DNA of 43,500 bases. Source: Prorocentrum cordatum (lineage: Eukaryota; Sar; Dinophyceae; Prorocentrales; Prorocentraceae). A program made the position numbers and the translations under genes. The notes under the pieces were generated by a model. The model saw only the letters and a program-made list of their open reading frames with translations, searched no databases and was not told where the DNA came from. The stretch lies in NCBI GenBank assembly GCA_963575745.1, contig CAUYUJ010020709.1, positions 27,501 to 71,000 on the forward strand, given 5' to 3'. Shown in pieces: positions 19,512 to 29,159 of this stretch. The first letter of the stretch is position 1, and every line of letters starts with the position of its first letter.

Positions 19512-20179
19512 TCATTGGCACATCAAAAAAAACCAGGAGAAGAAACAAAAAATCCTGAAATCGTCCTGACTATCCTGATAATCCTGGGTCCACGCATCCA
19601 CCTTTGAGAAAATCTGCTTTGCCGGGGACTTCCTCGGATAAAATTTCGTCACTTTGCAAATCATCGGGGCATTATGCTTCACGTCCCACATGCCATTGAT
19701 GTCAACGTCAACTAACCTCCCCTCGCGACCATCCGCCCAAACCCAGCGGGCTTGGACTCCATAGCCCTGCGCCACGAGACTCAGATAACGATTTGAAGCA
19801 AACATCTGACGCTTCCCATTGCAATATTCACATTGGTCACCAGGGCGAACAATTTCGCAGTCTTTAACACTGCTCGGAAGAGAAGCATCAAGGTCAGGGT
19901 CGTCAACCACGAGACGGGGACCTCCTGCTGAGGCACAATCAACACCTCGGGCGGAGGAAGCACGGAATCGCCTTCCAGGACAGAGACGGGAGCACCTTCA
20001 GCCGAAGAAGCAACAACGACAAAAGCACCCGCAGCCGACGAGGCAGCAGCCGAGACAACCTTGGTTTTTGCGTGCGGCGTCAACTGGGAGCCGGCGGTAA
20101 ACCGTAAACCAGGTTTTTGCGGTTTGCGGTCTCGCGGTAAGGCCCTCATGGGGAAGCGAGCGGGCTCACGATAAGCCAA
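19512..20179 (-). pseudogene. unassigned minus-strand coding fragment with a frameshift
   Basis: Two overlapping minus frames look like one broken gene. The upstream part (20179 to about 19920) is Ala/Ser/Val-rich and passes through VSVLEGDSVLPPPEVLIVPQ. The downstream part (about 19930 to 19512) reads VVDDPDLDASLPSSVKDCEI, then CEYCNGKRQMFASNRYLSLV, then RWVWADGREGRLVDVDINGM. The mixed, balanced composition is strongly protein-like. A one-base shift near 19920 would join the frames. CEYC could be half of a metal site, but I see no clear second half. The 5' side overlaps a copy of the array head motif (20083-20113). Family not recognised. Confidence 0.4.
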
Positions 20180-20654
20180 GAAAAACAGCGACGCTGCCGA
20201 GCCAGGATGGCCAAGGCATACGCATCAAGGGCCTGCCGAGCCAGTAGGCGTAGACATCACCAGTAAAGCACACAAGAGATGAGAATCGCAACGGCAAAAC
20301 CGCCGCGGACTCAACTGCAGTCATTCCGCCTGCGTGGTCCCACGGACTGAAACCCCGTCACGCAGTCACGCAACGTCAAGCACTCCACGCGAGGCCGAAA
20401 AGAAAAAATAATCCCACCAGCCCTTTTGGGCGTGAGTGGTTTAGGGAGTCCGCTCTGTTCTCAACACCCCTTCTTCCCCTTCGGGGAGGGGTTTACCCCT
20501 CCCCCTGCCCCCTCCCCCTGGACCTGGAGGGGGCCTTCCGCGGGTGGTCAGAGGGTCCTTTTTCTATCCCTGAGAGGGCTAAAATTCGACACCCTTCACG
20601 AGGATCGTCGCCCCCAGGGGGGAGACACTGAAAAATGCTCGCCCCATCTGCGAC
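20180..20654. other. no gene recognised
   Basis: Mixed sequence. Palindromic C/G-rich segments lie at 20475-20540. Nothing else supportable. Confidence 0.4.
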
Positions 20655-20790
20655 CGATCGCCCCCAAGATGGCCTCATCAGGCCCCCAAGACGCTCCAAG
20701 AGGCGACCCAGAGGGCCTTCGGACGTTCCCCACAGGCTCAAAAGAGAGCCCAAGAGGCCCCAAAACGGCCTCCAAGAGGCCTCCCTATTG
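20655..20790. repeat. CCAAGA/GGCCC minisatellite, locus 4
   Basis: Short version of the degenerate repeat seen at three earlier loci, directly upstream of the (CTA)n tract. Confidence 0.75.
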
Positions 20791-20804
20791 CCTTGGATAC
20801 GACT

Positions 20805-21258
<454 letters not shown>

Positions 21259-21332
21259 ACGGGGCCCGAACGACTCGCACCAGGACGAGGTGCCCGAACG
21301 CCTCACACCGCGAGGAGCCCGAACGACTGACT

Positions 21333-21500
21333 CACAAACGCAGCGCGCGCACCTGTCGCGACCGCCCCTGCGAGGCCGCCAGCACCCCATCGTTGGGTGC
21401 GGCGCCCCCAGGGGGCGGGCCGCGCCCGTGGGTCTGCGCACTCGCCGCCCAGGGCGCGGCGCCCACCCCCTGGCAGGGTCACCTGGGTGCCGATGACCCC
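21333..21500 (-). repeat. terminal repeat B2 of the DIRS-like element
   Basis: 168 bp, identical to B1 (21822-21989) except for one base (T or C in GTTGGGYGCG). The offset is exactly 489 bp. Near-identity means the two copies were made or homogenised recently. Confidence 0.95.
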
Positions 21501-21821
21501 CAGGGGCGGTTGAGGGTGGGAGAAAACGCCGCACCCCCAGCTGCCAGCGCCGATGGCTGGCAGCAAGGAAAGGAACCTGCGCGGCGCGCGCGCCGCGCGC
21601 GCGCAGAGCCGCCGCGACGCGGGATCCCAGCGGCGGCCAAGCGAACAAACAGCCAGCGCCGGCAGCGCCGCGCGGCGCGGCGCGCGGCCCCCCCCCTCGC
21701 AGGCCGCTCCTGCGCGGCGTCGCGCTCGTCGGCGGACATGGCCGCCGACACCCCGCGCTCCCGTTCGCTATCGCGCGCGCGCGCGTTTGTGCCTGCCAAG
21801 CAAACGAGTTTGTGGGCCTAC
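21501..21821 (-). repeat. A2 segment between the two B repeats
   Basis: 321 bp, very GC-rich with GCGCGC runs (about 21577-21605 and 21771-21786). By position it should match an A1 repeat at the 5' end of an intact element. No such copy is found near 26.3 kb. Confidence 0.65.
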
Positions 21822-21828
21822 CACAAAC
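21808..21828. promoter_or_regulatory. dyad at the A2/B1 junction, candidate recombinase site
   Basis: GTTTGTGG (21808-21815), spacer GCCTA, CCACAAAC (21821-21828): perfect 8-bp arms around a 5-bp spacer, spanning the A2/B1 boundary. Only the CACAAAC half is present at the outer end of B2 (21333). Tyrosine recombinases usually bind two inverted arms around a short crossover region, so this is a natural candidate for the circular-intermediate junction. That role is inferred. Confidence 0.55.
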
Positions 21829-21989
21829 GCAGCGCGCGCACCTGTCGCGACCGCCCCTGCGAGGCCGCCAGCACCCCATCGTTGGGCGCGGCGCCCCCAG
21901 GGGGCGGGCCGCGCCCGTGGGTCTGCGCACTCGCCGCCCAGGGCGCGGCGCCCACCCCCTGGCAGGGTCACCTGGGTGCCGATGACCCC
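21822..21989 (-). repeat. terminal repeat B1 of the DIRS-like element
   Basis: 168-bp copy nearest the recombinase gene, with one mismatch to B2. It begins about 100 bp downstream of the recombinase stop codon. Confidence 0.95.
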
Positions 21990-22085
21990 AATGCCGACGG
22001 TAGCCAGGGAGCCGCCAGGGGAGGGGGCGCGAAACCCAATGCCGAGCCAGCCACCGCTGGCGCGCGCGCTCCCCTGACGCGAGAG

Positions 22086-23589
22086 CTATCCCGGCACGCA
22101 CGCAGGTGCTTGGCCTGCCTGCAGCGCCTCCAGCATGGCGTCGCCCTCGAGCTCTTCTCGACCCATATAGTCGAGGAACGCGCCCGAGCGCCAGCAGCCC
22201 GCACGGAGAATCTCTGCGAGCCTGCCACCGCTGCGGCGTAAAGTCTCCGCGTGGCCACGCCGGAAGGACTTCGTGCAAAAGTGCGCAGAGTCGCGCTCGC
22301 CGGCCTCATGGGCGAGCCGCCGCACCAAGCTGAGAATGCACCCGCACGACAGGTGCGCAAACGGCGCGGTGCCCGCCGGCGCGCGGTCGAAGAAGGCCCC
22401 GAGGGCGTGCACGGGGCAAGTCGGTTGTGCACGCCGCGCACCAACAGCTGCGCACGATGCGCGAGGGATGGTCGACGTGTTTGCGTCTACTCAAATGCAG
22501 GGTGACACGGCCGCCGGCGAAGAATACAACCGCGCGTGCCTTGCGCGCGCGACAATCCTCGTCAGAGAAGGAGAAGGACGCGGCCATGCGCGGGTCACCC
22601 TTCTCGATTCGGAGGCCCTCCGACGGCACTCTAAGAGCGAACGCGAAAGCCGCGACGAAAAGGCCCCGAGTGGCCTCGTCGGGCACGCGCGCAAGCATGT
22701 CGACTAAGAGCCGATGGCCGATCGCGGGCTTCGGCGCCGGCTCTTCGCGCAGGCGCTTGCGCACGGCGGCGCGCGCGCCGCTCGCTTCCGCGCTGTCGAA
22801 AGCACTGCAATCAAGGCGCAATAGCCTGCAGGCTTTGAGGACCTGCGCCTTGTACTTGCCAAACGTCTTGTGATTGCGAAAATGCGTGGCCCACAGCGCG
22901 AGCTCAGAAGGGGAGGGCGGCAGCGCTTCGTTGTCGCGCTTGCCCGGAACCTTGGCGGCGAACGCGAAATAATTCCGCAGGGCGCTGCGCCACGTGCCGA
23001 AGGATGCCGGCGCCCCGCCCACGAGGGCCGTCGCGCGCGCGGCCTCCAGCCGCGCGGCCCGCTGCGCATCCGAAAAGTGGCCGTGCGCCTCGGCCGCTGC
23101 CCGCACGCTCGCCGCCGGCCCAGCCCGCGAGCGGCTGGCGCACTCGCGCTCGAAGTACACGGCGGCAGGATAGCCGCGGGCTAGCGCCGCGCGCTGCGAC
23201 GGCCTTGCACGCGGTGCCGACTCAGAGGAGGAGTCCGAGCTCGACGACGAAACAGACTCGGCGTCGAGGCACGCAGCGGGCTGGCGCGGTCGCGCGGCGG
23301 CAGAATGCCCGACTGCGCTGGCTGCCGCGCCCCTCGGCGGCGGGCCGGGCGGAGGGCGCGCCATGGCCATCCGCTCCAGGATCCGCGCCGCCTCCCCTGA
23401 TAACGCCTCCGTGCGAACGCGGCGCGGCCGCGCGGTCGCTATGGAAACGCGCGCGAAGAGGGCGCCTCGAAGCCGTTCCACGTCCGAACGAGCGGCAACG
23501 CCCCGACGCAGGATACGCGGAAAACGTCGTTCTGCCGCATGCACGCCGCGACCTCCTCCGCGGCCGCGGCCGCGCTCCCGCGGCACCAT
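22086..23589 (-). pseudogene. tyrosine recombinase (DIRS type), one frameshift
   Basis: Catalyses DNA strand exchange for integration of the element. The frame from 23589 has a Pro/Ala/Ser-rich N-terminus (about residues 1-140, with a Ser run at 113-122). A helical core-binding-like region follows (about 195-300: SFGTWRSALRNYFAFAAK, ELALWATHFRNHKTFGKYKA). The first catalytic arginine is in FALRVPSEGL (R320, codon near 22632). A single shift near 22415 moves the reading to the frame ending at 22086. That frame holds the C-terminal catalytic block: KSFRRGHA (R codon near 22262), GCW (W near 22193) and the nucleophile in FLDYM (Y near 22169). The box II position that is normally His (HxxR) is Lys here. 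It lies directly downstream of RNase H. The chosen start is only the first ATG of the long frame. Confidence 0.75.
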
Positions 23590-23798
23590 TGCGCGACTTC
23601 GTCAAGCAAGCAGGGAGCGGCGGACATTGGCCTCGCGACCGCTTAAGCGCGCGGGGTGCACCTAACCGCCGAGCTGCAGCGGGTGCGCGCATCCCGCTGC
23701 ACGTCCGCTCCGGGTCAGAGCGTGCGGAAATCCGCCGAGCCGGTGGTCGCAAGCGCGGCAATGCCCGCGCCGCGCGCGCACGCTGCCCGCTACGCGAG

Positions 23799-25914
23799 CT
23801 ACCCTGGCAGCTGGAGCCGCTGGAACTGCGGCCACAGCGTCGGCCAGCGCCACGTGGCACCCAAATCGTCGAGTAAACGATACTCCTCGCGGCTGGGCAG
23901 ATCGGCAATGTTATCGTCTTCGCGCACGCGCAGAGCGCGCGTGTCGACGGCGGTGCGCGGCGGCGCGAGCAGGCGCCCGTAGCGACTCGGTCCACCAGCA
24001 CCGACAAGTGCATTGCGCACGCGGTCGCCCAGAACGCGTGAACGATCGCGCAATGATCTGGCGCGGCCGCCGAGCCACGTCGGAAGGCGCACTCAGCGAC
24101 CGTGTTGTCACTGTAGATGCGGACGTCGCGGCCGCGGATCCTGTTGCCCCACGTGCACATTGCCAGCCCAACTGCGAGCATTTCCAGCCCGACAATCTGG
24201 GCGTCCCGCCGTTCGCGGAATTGCCTTGCGCGCGCTGGCAGGCGATGCGCCAGGGCGGGCACGGGCACGTGAAGCGATGCTGCCCCGCCGTAATAGAGGC
24301 CCCGGCGGTTCCCACGCCGTAAACTCGACGCGCCCGCCGATGCAAACCACGGCCGCAAGATTCGGCGGCGTGCCGCGCGCGTCCGCGAGAATGACGACAG
24401 GCGGTCGCTCGTCGCCGCCGGCCCAAGCCCTGGTTTCAACTATATCATGGGCCAGGACTTCCGCCCACCAGCGCAGGCAGCATATCGCGTCCGCGGACAG
24501 CTTTGCCGAGCGGCCGTGCGCGTGCGCGAACAGCGGTCGCAGCATCGCGCGCCCCAACCGGCGGAACTGATGCGATGCACCCCGGGAGAGCGCGCCCGCC
24601 AGCTTGGACGCCGCCCCGGCGGTCAGCTCCTCCGCTGCCAAGGCGGCGCGGACCCGCTCGAGCCACTTGGCACGCTTGTCCGCGGATGGACGAGCGCGGA
24701 AGCCCCAGCGATCGACCTGGCCGCGCGGCCCAAGGCGCGCGCCACAGACGCGCGCGCGCACGCTTGGCGGGCGCCTCGATCTGCAAGCCCAGGATAACAA
24801 GAGGGCGCCCGCACTCTGTCTTACGGTCCGCGATGGCCGCGTCGCCGAGCAGAGCGCGGACCACGCGGACCACGCATTGCAGCGCGTGCCTTGCCTGCGC
24901 GCGGACACGCCGGCTCAGCGCGGCCGCCGTCGCGCGCGACGGCGCGGGCGGCGCCAGCGACGCCCGTTCGACGCTAAACAAATCGTCCACGTATCGCAGT
25001 AACGCAACCCGCAGCAGCTTGCGGCAGATGCGGGTGATCAACGCGCCGACCCGTTCCCAGTTGTGCACGCTGCTCACTGACAAGGCAAGAGGGCCCCGCG
25101 ACGGCGCGCGCGGGTCGCGCGCCCGCCTGCGCCGAAAGGAAGAGCCGTGTGCTGCGCGATGAGCACTGCATCGCCGTGGCGGAACGCGACCCACGCGAAG
25201 TCGCGGTCCCGTGGGCACAGCGGCACGCGGCGAAAAGCCGCGTCGATGTCTGCCTTGAACAGGAGGACATCTTCGCCGCCCGATGCTTCGTGCACTTTCT
25301 GAGCGACGTCGTAGAGCGAATCTATGGTGTCGTGCCGCCACTTCTCCTGCGCGCGGCGACGCGCCGGCCTGCACCTCTGGCGGCGCGTGCCCTGCGGCCT
25401 GGGGCTGGGTCGCTCTGTTGAGGTCGGCGGCGCTGCAATCGTCCACCGAACGTACCTGCCGCGCGGAGGGCGGCGACTGGGGCGCCGGCGCCAAGGTCGG
25501 CGCGCCTTGGGCGAGCCGTCCTCCTTGATACCCTGCGGGACGCCGATCCGCGGGATGGCGACGGCCCCGTCTGGCGGCGGCTCGGCCGCCGCGTCGCGCG
25601 GCACTGTCAGTCGCCCCAGCGCGGCGTCCGAACGCGCGGTCGCGAGAAGCGCGTCGGAATGCAGATCACGTCTCGCGCGCTTCAGAACTTTGTCAGCAGA
25701 CGTCTCGGCGCCTGCGACGCTTCGACACATCGGCGGGTCAGCTCCGCACGGCGCGCTTCGGGGGGGCCTGCCCTGAGCTCGTCTGCCGAGATGCAGCGCT
25801 TGTGGTCGCGCGGCTCGCCCACTCCCGAGCGAGGGAGAACCCCGATCAGGGGGGCGCCCTGCCGCGGCCGCGCGGTTCGCCGAGGCGGGGCAAACGCGAG
25901 CTCGCCTGACGGAA
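23799..25914 (-). pseudogene. reverse transcriptase-RNase H (DIRS type), many frameshifts
   Basis: Makes DNA from the element RNA and removes the RNA strand. In order on the minus strand: a template-grip motif VRSVDDCSAADLN (near 25450); motif A FKADIDAAFRRVPL (Asp near 25250); LPFGAGG (near 25130); HNWERVGALITRI; motif C YVDD (24982-24993); ILGLQIEAP; a connection region with SKLAGALSRGASHQFRRLGR. RNase H follows with Asp in ILADARG (near 24383), Glu in GLEMLAVG (near 24184), Asp in IYSDNTVAECAF (near 24109) and the last Asp in EDDNIADLPS (near 23900), so the D-E-D-D set is present. It ends at 23799. The motifs fall in different frames, with shifts near 25705, 25480, 25360, 25130, 24740, 24310 and 23965. 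All key residues survive despite the shifts. Confidence 0.8.
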
Positions 25915-26345
25915 CAATTCGACCACCTCGGCATCTAGATGGTCGCATTCGCGCGCTAACATGCGCAGCAGCGGGCCGTTCACGGACTCGGACACCCGCG
26001 CGACTGCGGGGTCGCAGCCGCTGAACCACCGCACACATTCGCCAGAGGCCCGGAGCTGAGCGCCCATCTTTTCGATGCGTCTCGTGGCCGCCTCCCGATG
26101 AGCAATGACCTGCACGACGCGGAGCGCGCGCGCGTGCGCGCGCCAGCCGTGCGCGAGAGGGGTGGGGGGGGGGGCCGCGCCTCCTCGGCGGGCGTGGACG
26201 CGGCCCACTCGGCGGCCGCGCGCACGTCTTCCCCGATCGAGGACTCGCGCGCGAAGCCCTCGCGGCCCAAGTCAAGAACTGACTGCATGAAACGCAGCTT
26301 GGCCTCATCGCCGGCGCTTGCGCGCGCCCTCTTGGCCCAGCCGCC
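25915..26345 (-). pseudogene. N-terminal (Gag-position) region of the DIRS-like element
   Basis: Upstream of the reverse transcriptase on the same strand. One frame reads GDEAKLRFMQSVLDLGREGF and SIGEDVRAAAEWAAST. After a shift at the G-run near 26164-26174 another reads IEKMGAQLRASGECVRWFSG, then NGPLLRMLARECDHLDAEVV and ELFRQ. It is helical and charged, with no nucleic-acid-binding motif that I can see. The position fits a Gag or the N-terminal extension of the polyprotein, but the family cannot be named. The true start is lost where satellite sequence begins. Confidence 0.5.
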
Positions 26346-26490
26346 GTCAGACCCTTCTGAAGCGATCCTGCATTGCTGCGGACCCGCTGCTGGGCCAGGC
26401 GAGGCGCTGCGGGGATCGTGGAGCGGCGGAGATGGGCTGCTGGCGGGCACCACCACCGTCCGGCTTCTAATCTCAAACCTTCTAGCTTTC
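26345..26490 (+). repeat. GC palindromic module (R4), fragment at the retroelement edge
   Basis: Contains CTTCTGAAGCG, CGGACCCGCTGC, GGGATCGTGGAGCGGCGGAG and GGGCTGCTGGCGGGCACCAC, matching the right half of the full module at 26582-26905. It marks the boundary between the retroelement and the composite satellite. Confidence 0.8.
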
Positions 26491-26570
26491 TGAGAGCTCT
26501 CCGGGAATTACTCTTAAGCTTCCAGCAACTAGCTAAGGGAAGCTCTACGAGTTATTCGTAAAGCCGACCC
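26490..26570 (+). repeat. R6 module: ATTACTCTTAAGCTTCC ... GGAAGCTCTACGAGT
   Basis: An imperfect ~20-bp inverted repeat around CAGCAA(TA)ACTTGCTAAG. Further copies: 27355-27480 (two, reversed), 30958-31015, 36681-36730, 38755-38855, 41365-41490. Its right arm is the reverse complement of the end of the A-type head. Confidence 0.85.
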
Positions 26571-26581
26571 AAAGTTAACAC

Positions 26582-26905
26582 TTGGTAGCGTCCAAAACCC
26601 GAAGAGCAAAGAGAACACACACCGGAAAGCCTTCCTGGCAAGACCACGGAAGCTCTCGGGAAGCTCTTCTGGGGCTCTGGGGGCCCCCTGCAGCGCTTCT
26701 GAAGCGCTGCCAGGAACACTTCCACGCGTGCCTGCACGCGTGCAGGCACGCGTTTACGCTTGCCGGAAGCTCTCCCGGACCCGCTGCGAGGTTTGACATG
26801 GCGCTGCGGGGATCGTGGAGCGGCGGAGATGGGCTGCTGGCGGGCACCACCACCGTCCGGCTTCGAATCTAAAACCCTCTAGCTCTCAGAGAGCTCTCCG
26901 GGAAC
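26582..26905 (+). repeat. GC palindromic module (R4), full copy
   Basis: About 320 bp in this order: TAGCGTCCAAAACCCG; GGCAAGACCACGG; CAGCGCTTCTGAAGCGCTGC (palindrome); the core ACGCGTGCCTGCACGCGTGC followed by AGGCACGCGT (palindrome, about 26725-26755); CGGACCCGCTGC; GGGATCGTGGAGCGGCGGAG; CACCACCGTCCGGCTTC; CCTCTAGCTCTCAGAGAGCT. The core is a near-perfect palindrome of 30 bp. Confidence 0.9.
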
Positions 26906-26934
26906 ATTCTCCGCCCAGACCGGGTCGACCAACT

Positions 26935-27056
26935 AGCTCCACCCCGCGCCGGGATTCCTCTAGCTCATCGATGACGAAGAGCTCTACGAGGTACTTGCTC
27001 CACCCCGCGCCGGAATTCCGCTAGCTCATCGTTGCCGAAGAGCTCTACAAGGTACA
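26935..27056 (+). repeat. R5 module, tandem pair
   Basis: Two copies of CTCCACCCCGCGCCGG(A/G)ATTCC, GCTAGCTCATCGATG and GAAGAGCTCTACGAGG, about 63 bp apart. Other copies lie near 27296-27345, 29735-29805 (reversed), 31348-31405, 31970-32065 (reversed), 32728-32780, 33548-33605 and 34843-34897. The right end is the reverse complement of the end of G-type heads. Confidence 0.85.
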
Positions 27057-27275
27057 GCCCCAGGGGCTCCCCTGCAGCGCTTCTGAATTGCTGCAAGGAA
27101 CGCTTCCACGCGTGCCTGCACGATTGCAGGCACGCGTGGATGCGTGCCGGAAGCGCCCCCGGACCAGCTGCCGGCACGGGCGAACTGCTGCGAGGGTCGT
27201 GGAGCGGCGGAGATGGGCTGCTGGCGGGCACCACCACCGTCCAGTTTCTAATCTAGAATCCTCTAGCTCTCAGAG
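27057..27275 (+). repeat. R4 module, 5'-truncated copy
   Basis: Starts at CTGCAGCGCTTCTGAATTGC, keeps the ACGCGTGCCTGCACG palindromic core and runs to CTCTCAGAGAGCTCTC. Confidence 0.85.
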
Positions 27276-27469
27276 AGCTCTCTGGGAAACTAGCTGCACC
27301 CCGCGCCGGAATTCCTCTAGCTCACCGATACCGAAGAGCTCTACGAGGCATGTAACTCGCAGAGCTTCCCATAGCTAGTTGCTGGAAGCTTAAGAGTATT
27401 TCCGGGGCGCTGGAGAGCTAGTAACTTGTAGAGCTTCTTTCCCTTAGCTAGTTGCTGGAAGCGCAAGAG

Positions 27470-27617
27470 TAATTCCCGGATAGCCTCTTGGGCTAGATAG
27501 GGTTGTCAGAAGAAAAGCCGGCGGGTGCGCGTGCGCCGCCGGACCCTTCCGCTCACCGCTCCACGTTCCCTTCTGTGACTCCCCGGGTTCCGCAGCGTCT
27601 CCCGGAGCGCCTGTTCC
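27470..27617. repeat. inverted-repeat arm, partner at 28641-28786
   Basis: Matches the reverse complement of 28641-28786 at roughly nine tenths of positions, for example CTAGATAGGGTTGTCA, GCTCACCGCTCCACGTTCCC and GGAGCGCCTGTTCC. The arms are ~1 kb apart and enclose an R4 copy, two head units and a poly(A) tract. Confidence 0.9.
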
Positions 27618-27805
27618 AACTTGGTAGCGTCCAAAACCCGGAGAGAGGAGAGACACTCGGGGACGGGAAATCTTTCCTGGAGAGCTCTGGGGGCTTCTTT
27701 GAAGCGCTTCGAAAGCGCTGCCAGCACGCTTCCATGCGTGCCTGCACGCGTGCAGGCACGCGTGGACGCGTGGCGGAAGCGCTCCCGGAGGCGAGTCGCT
27801 GCGAG
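27617..27805 (+). repeat. R4 module, left-half copy
   Basis: TTGGTAGCGTCCAAAACCCG, a CTTTGAAGCGCTTCGAAAGC palindrome, then the ACGCGTGCCTGCACGCGTGC core. It ends at a G-type head. Confidence 0.85.
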
Positions 27806-28080
<275 letters not shown>

Positions 28081-28094
28081 GCTCCCCAGCGCCC

Positions 28095-28260
28095 CGGACC
28101 TGGCGCCGGCGGTAAACCGTCAACCTGGTCACCGCCGGGAACCTCGTAGAGCTCCTCGCACGCACTAGAGAGCTCAGAATCAAAGCAGCAAACATCGCAG
28201 GAGATTTCTTAAAATCTTGATTGTTGTATTTTTCCATGTGAATGCGATGTCCGTTCCCCC
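28095..28260 (+). repeat. G-type hairpin head and truncated body
   Basis: Head at 28097 with an A-C mismatch in the stem. The body reads CTAGAGAGCTCAGAATCAAA and is cut off near 28255. Confidence 0.85.
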
Positions 28261-28416
28261 AAGTGAACCCGTGCCAGCTCTCCGGCGCCCCGGAACCTGT
28301 TGTTGTCCAAAACCCGGATAGTCAAGCGAGAGACGCGCGCACACGGGTCTCGTTGCGCGCAAGCGCCACCCCGGGCCGTGCCTCCGGCGCCGCACGTGCC
28401 CCCGCGCTCGCTTTAG

Positions 28417-29007
28417 ACTGCTCCACACGCTGTGCGCATGGAGTGCGACCAGATGCCTTAGACGTGCGCGAAGGCGCTGGAAATCGCGCAAAGCGGAGCT
28501 CGACGGTCGCTGCGCTTCTGAATCACCGACAGCGACGCTTTCACGCGTGCCTGCACGCGTGGGGGCGCGCTGCACGCGTGACGGCACGCTGCTGGGAAAG
28601 CTTCGCGGGGCCTCTGGAGCACGTTCTACGGGAACGCATTGGAACAGGCGCTCCGGGACACGCTGCGGAACCCGGGGAGTCATAGAAGGGAACGTGGAGC
28701 GGTGAGGGGAAGGGTGCGGCGGCGCACCCGCATCCGCCGGCTTCTCTCTTGACAACCCTATCTAGCCTAAGAGGCTATTCCGGAATACGTTCCCGTAGAA
28801 CGTGCTCCAGAGGCCCCGCGAAGCTTTCCCAGGAGCGCGCCGTCACGCGTGCACGCGCCCCCACGCGTGCAGGCATCCGTGAAAGCGTCGCTGTCAGCGA
28901 TTCAGAAGCGCAGGGACCGTCGAGCTCCGCTTTGCGCAATTTCTAGCGCCTTTGCGCGCGTCTAAGGAATCTGGTCGCACCCATGCGCACACAGCGTGTG
29001 GAGCAGT
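28417..29007. repeat. large inverted repeat, 224-bp arms
   Basis: Left arm 28417-28640, right arm 28783-29007, spacer 142 bp. Shared landmarks (left / reverse complement of right): ACTGCTCCACACGCTGTG, AAGCGGAGCTCGACGGTC, AAGCTTCGCGGGGCCTCTGG, AGCACGTTCTACGGGAACG. A few substitutions and small indels separate the arms. The arms contain a variant of the R4 core (ACGCGTGCCTGCACGCGTG). Confidence 0.95.
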
Positions 29008-29159
29008 AACGCGTAGAGCTTCCCTTAGGTAGTACCTCGTACGGCTCTTCGGCATCGATGAGCTAGAGAAATAACTTGTAGAGTTTCCCTGAGCTCTACG
29101 AGCTTCCCTAAGCTCCTAGAGCTTCCCTAAGAGTAATTCCAAGAGAGCTCTCTGAGAGC

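Larger units (their letters stand above)
21333..26345 (-). mobile_element. DIRS-order retroelement with split direct repeats, degenerate
   Basis: On the minus strand the order is N-terminal (Gag-position) region, reverse transcriptase, RNase H, tyrosine recombinase, then B1-A2-B2 terminal repeats. This is the organisation of PAT/Ngaro-type members of the DIRS order, which integrate with a tyrosine recombinase instead of an integrase. The 3' end is well defined at 21333. The 5' end is not: the expected A1 repeat, a copy of 21501-21821, is not visible, and sequence of the neighbouring GC-rich satellite module starts at about 26345. The element is therefore 5'-truncated or overwritten. About ten frameshifts mark it as inactive unless some are sequencing errors in GC-rich runs. 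Confidence 0.8.
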
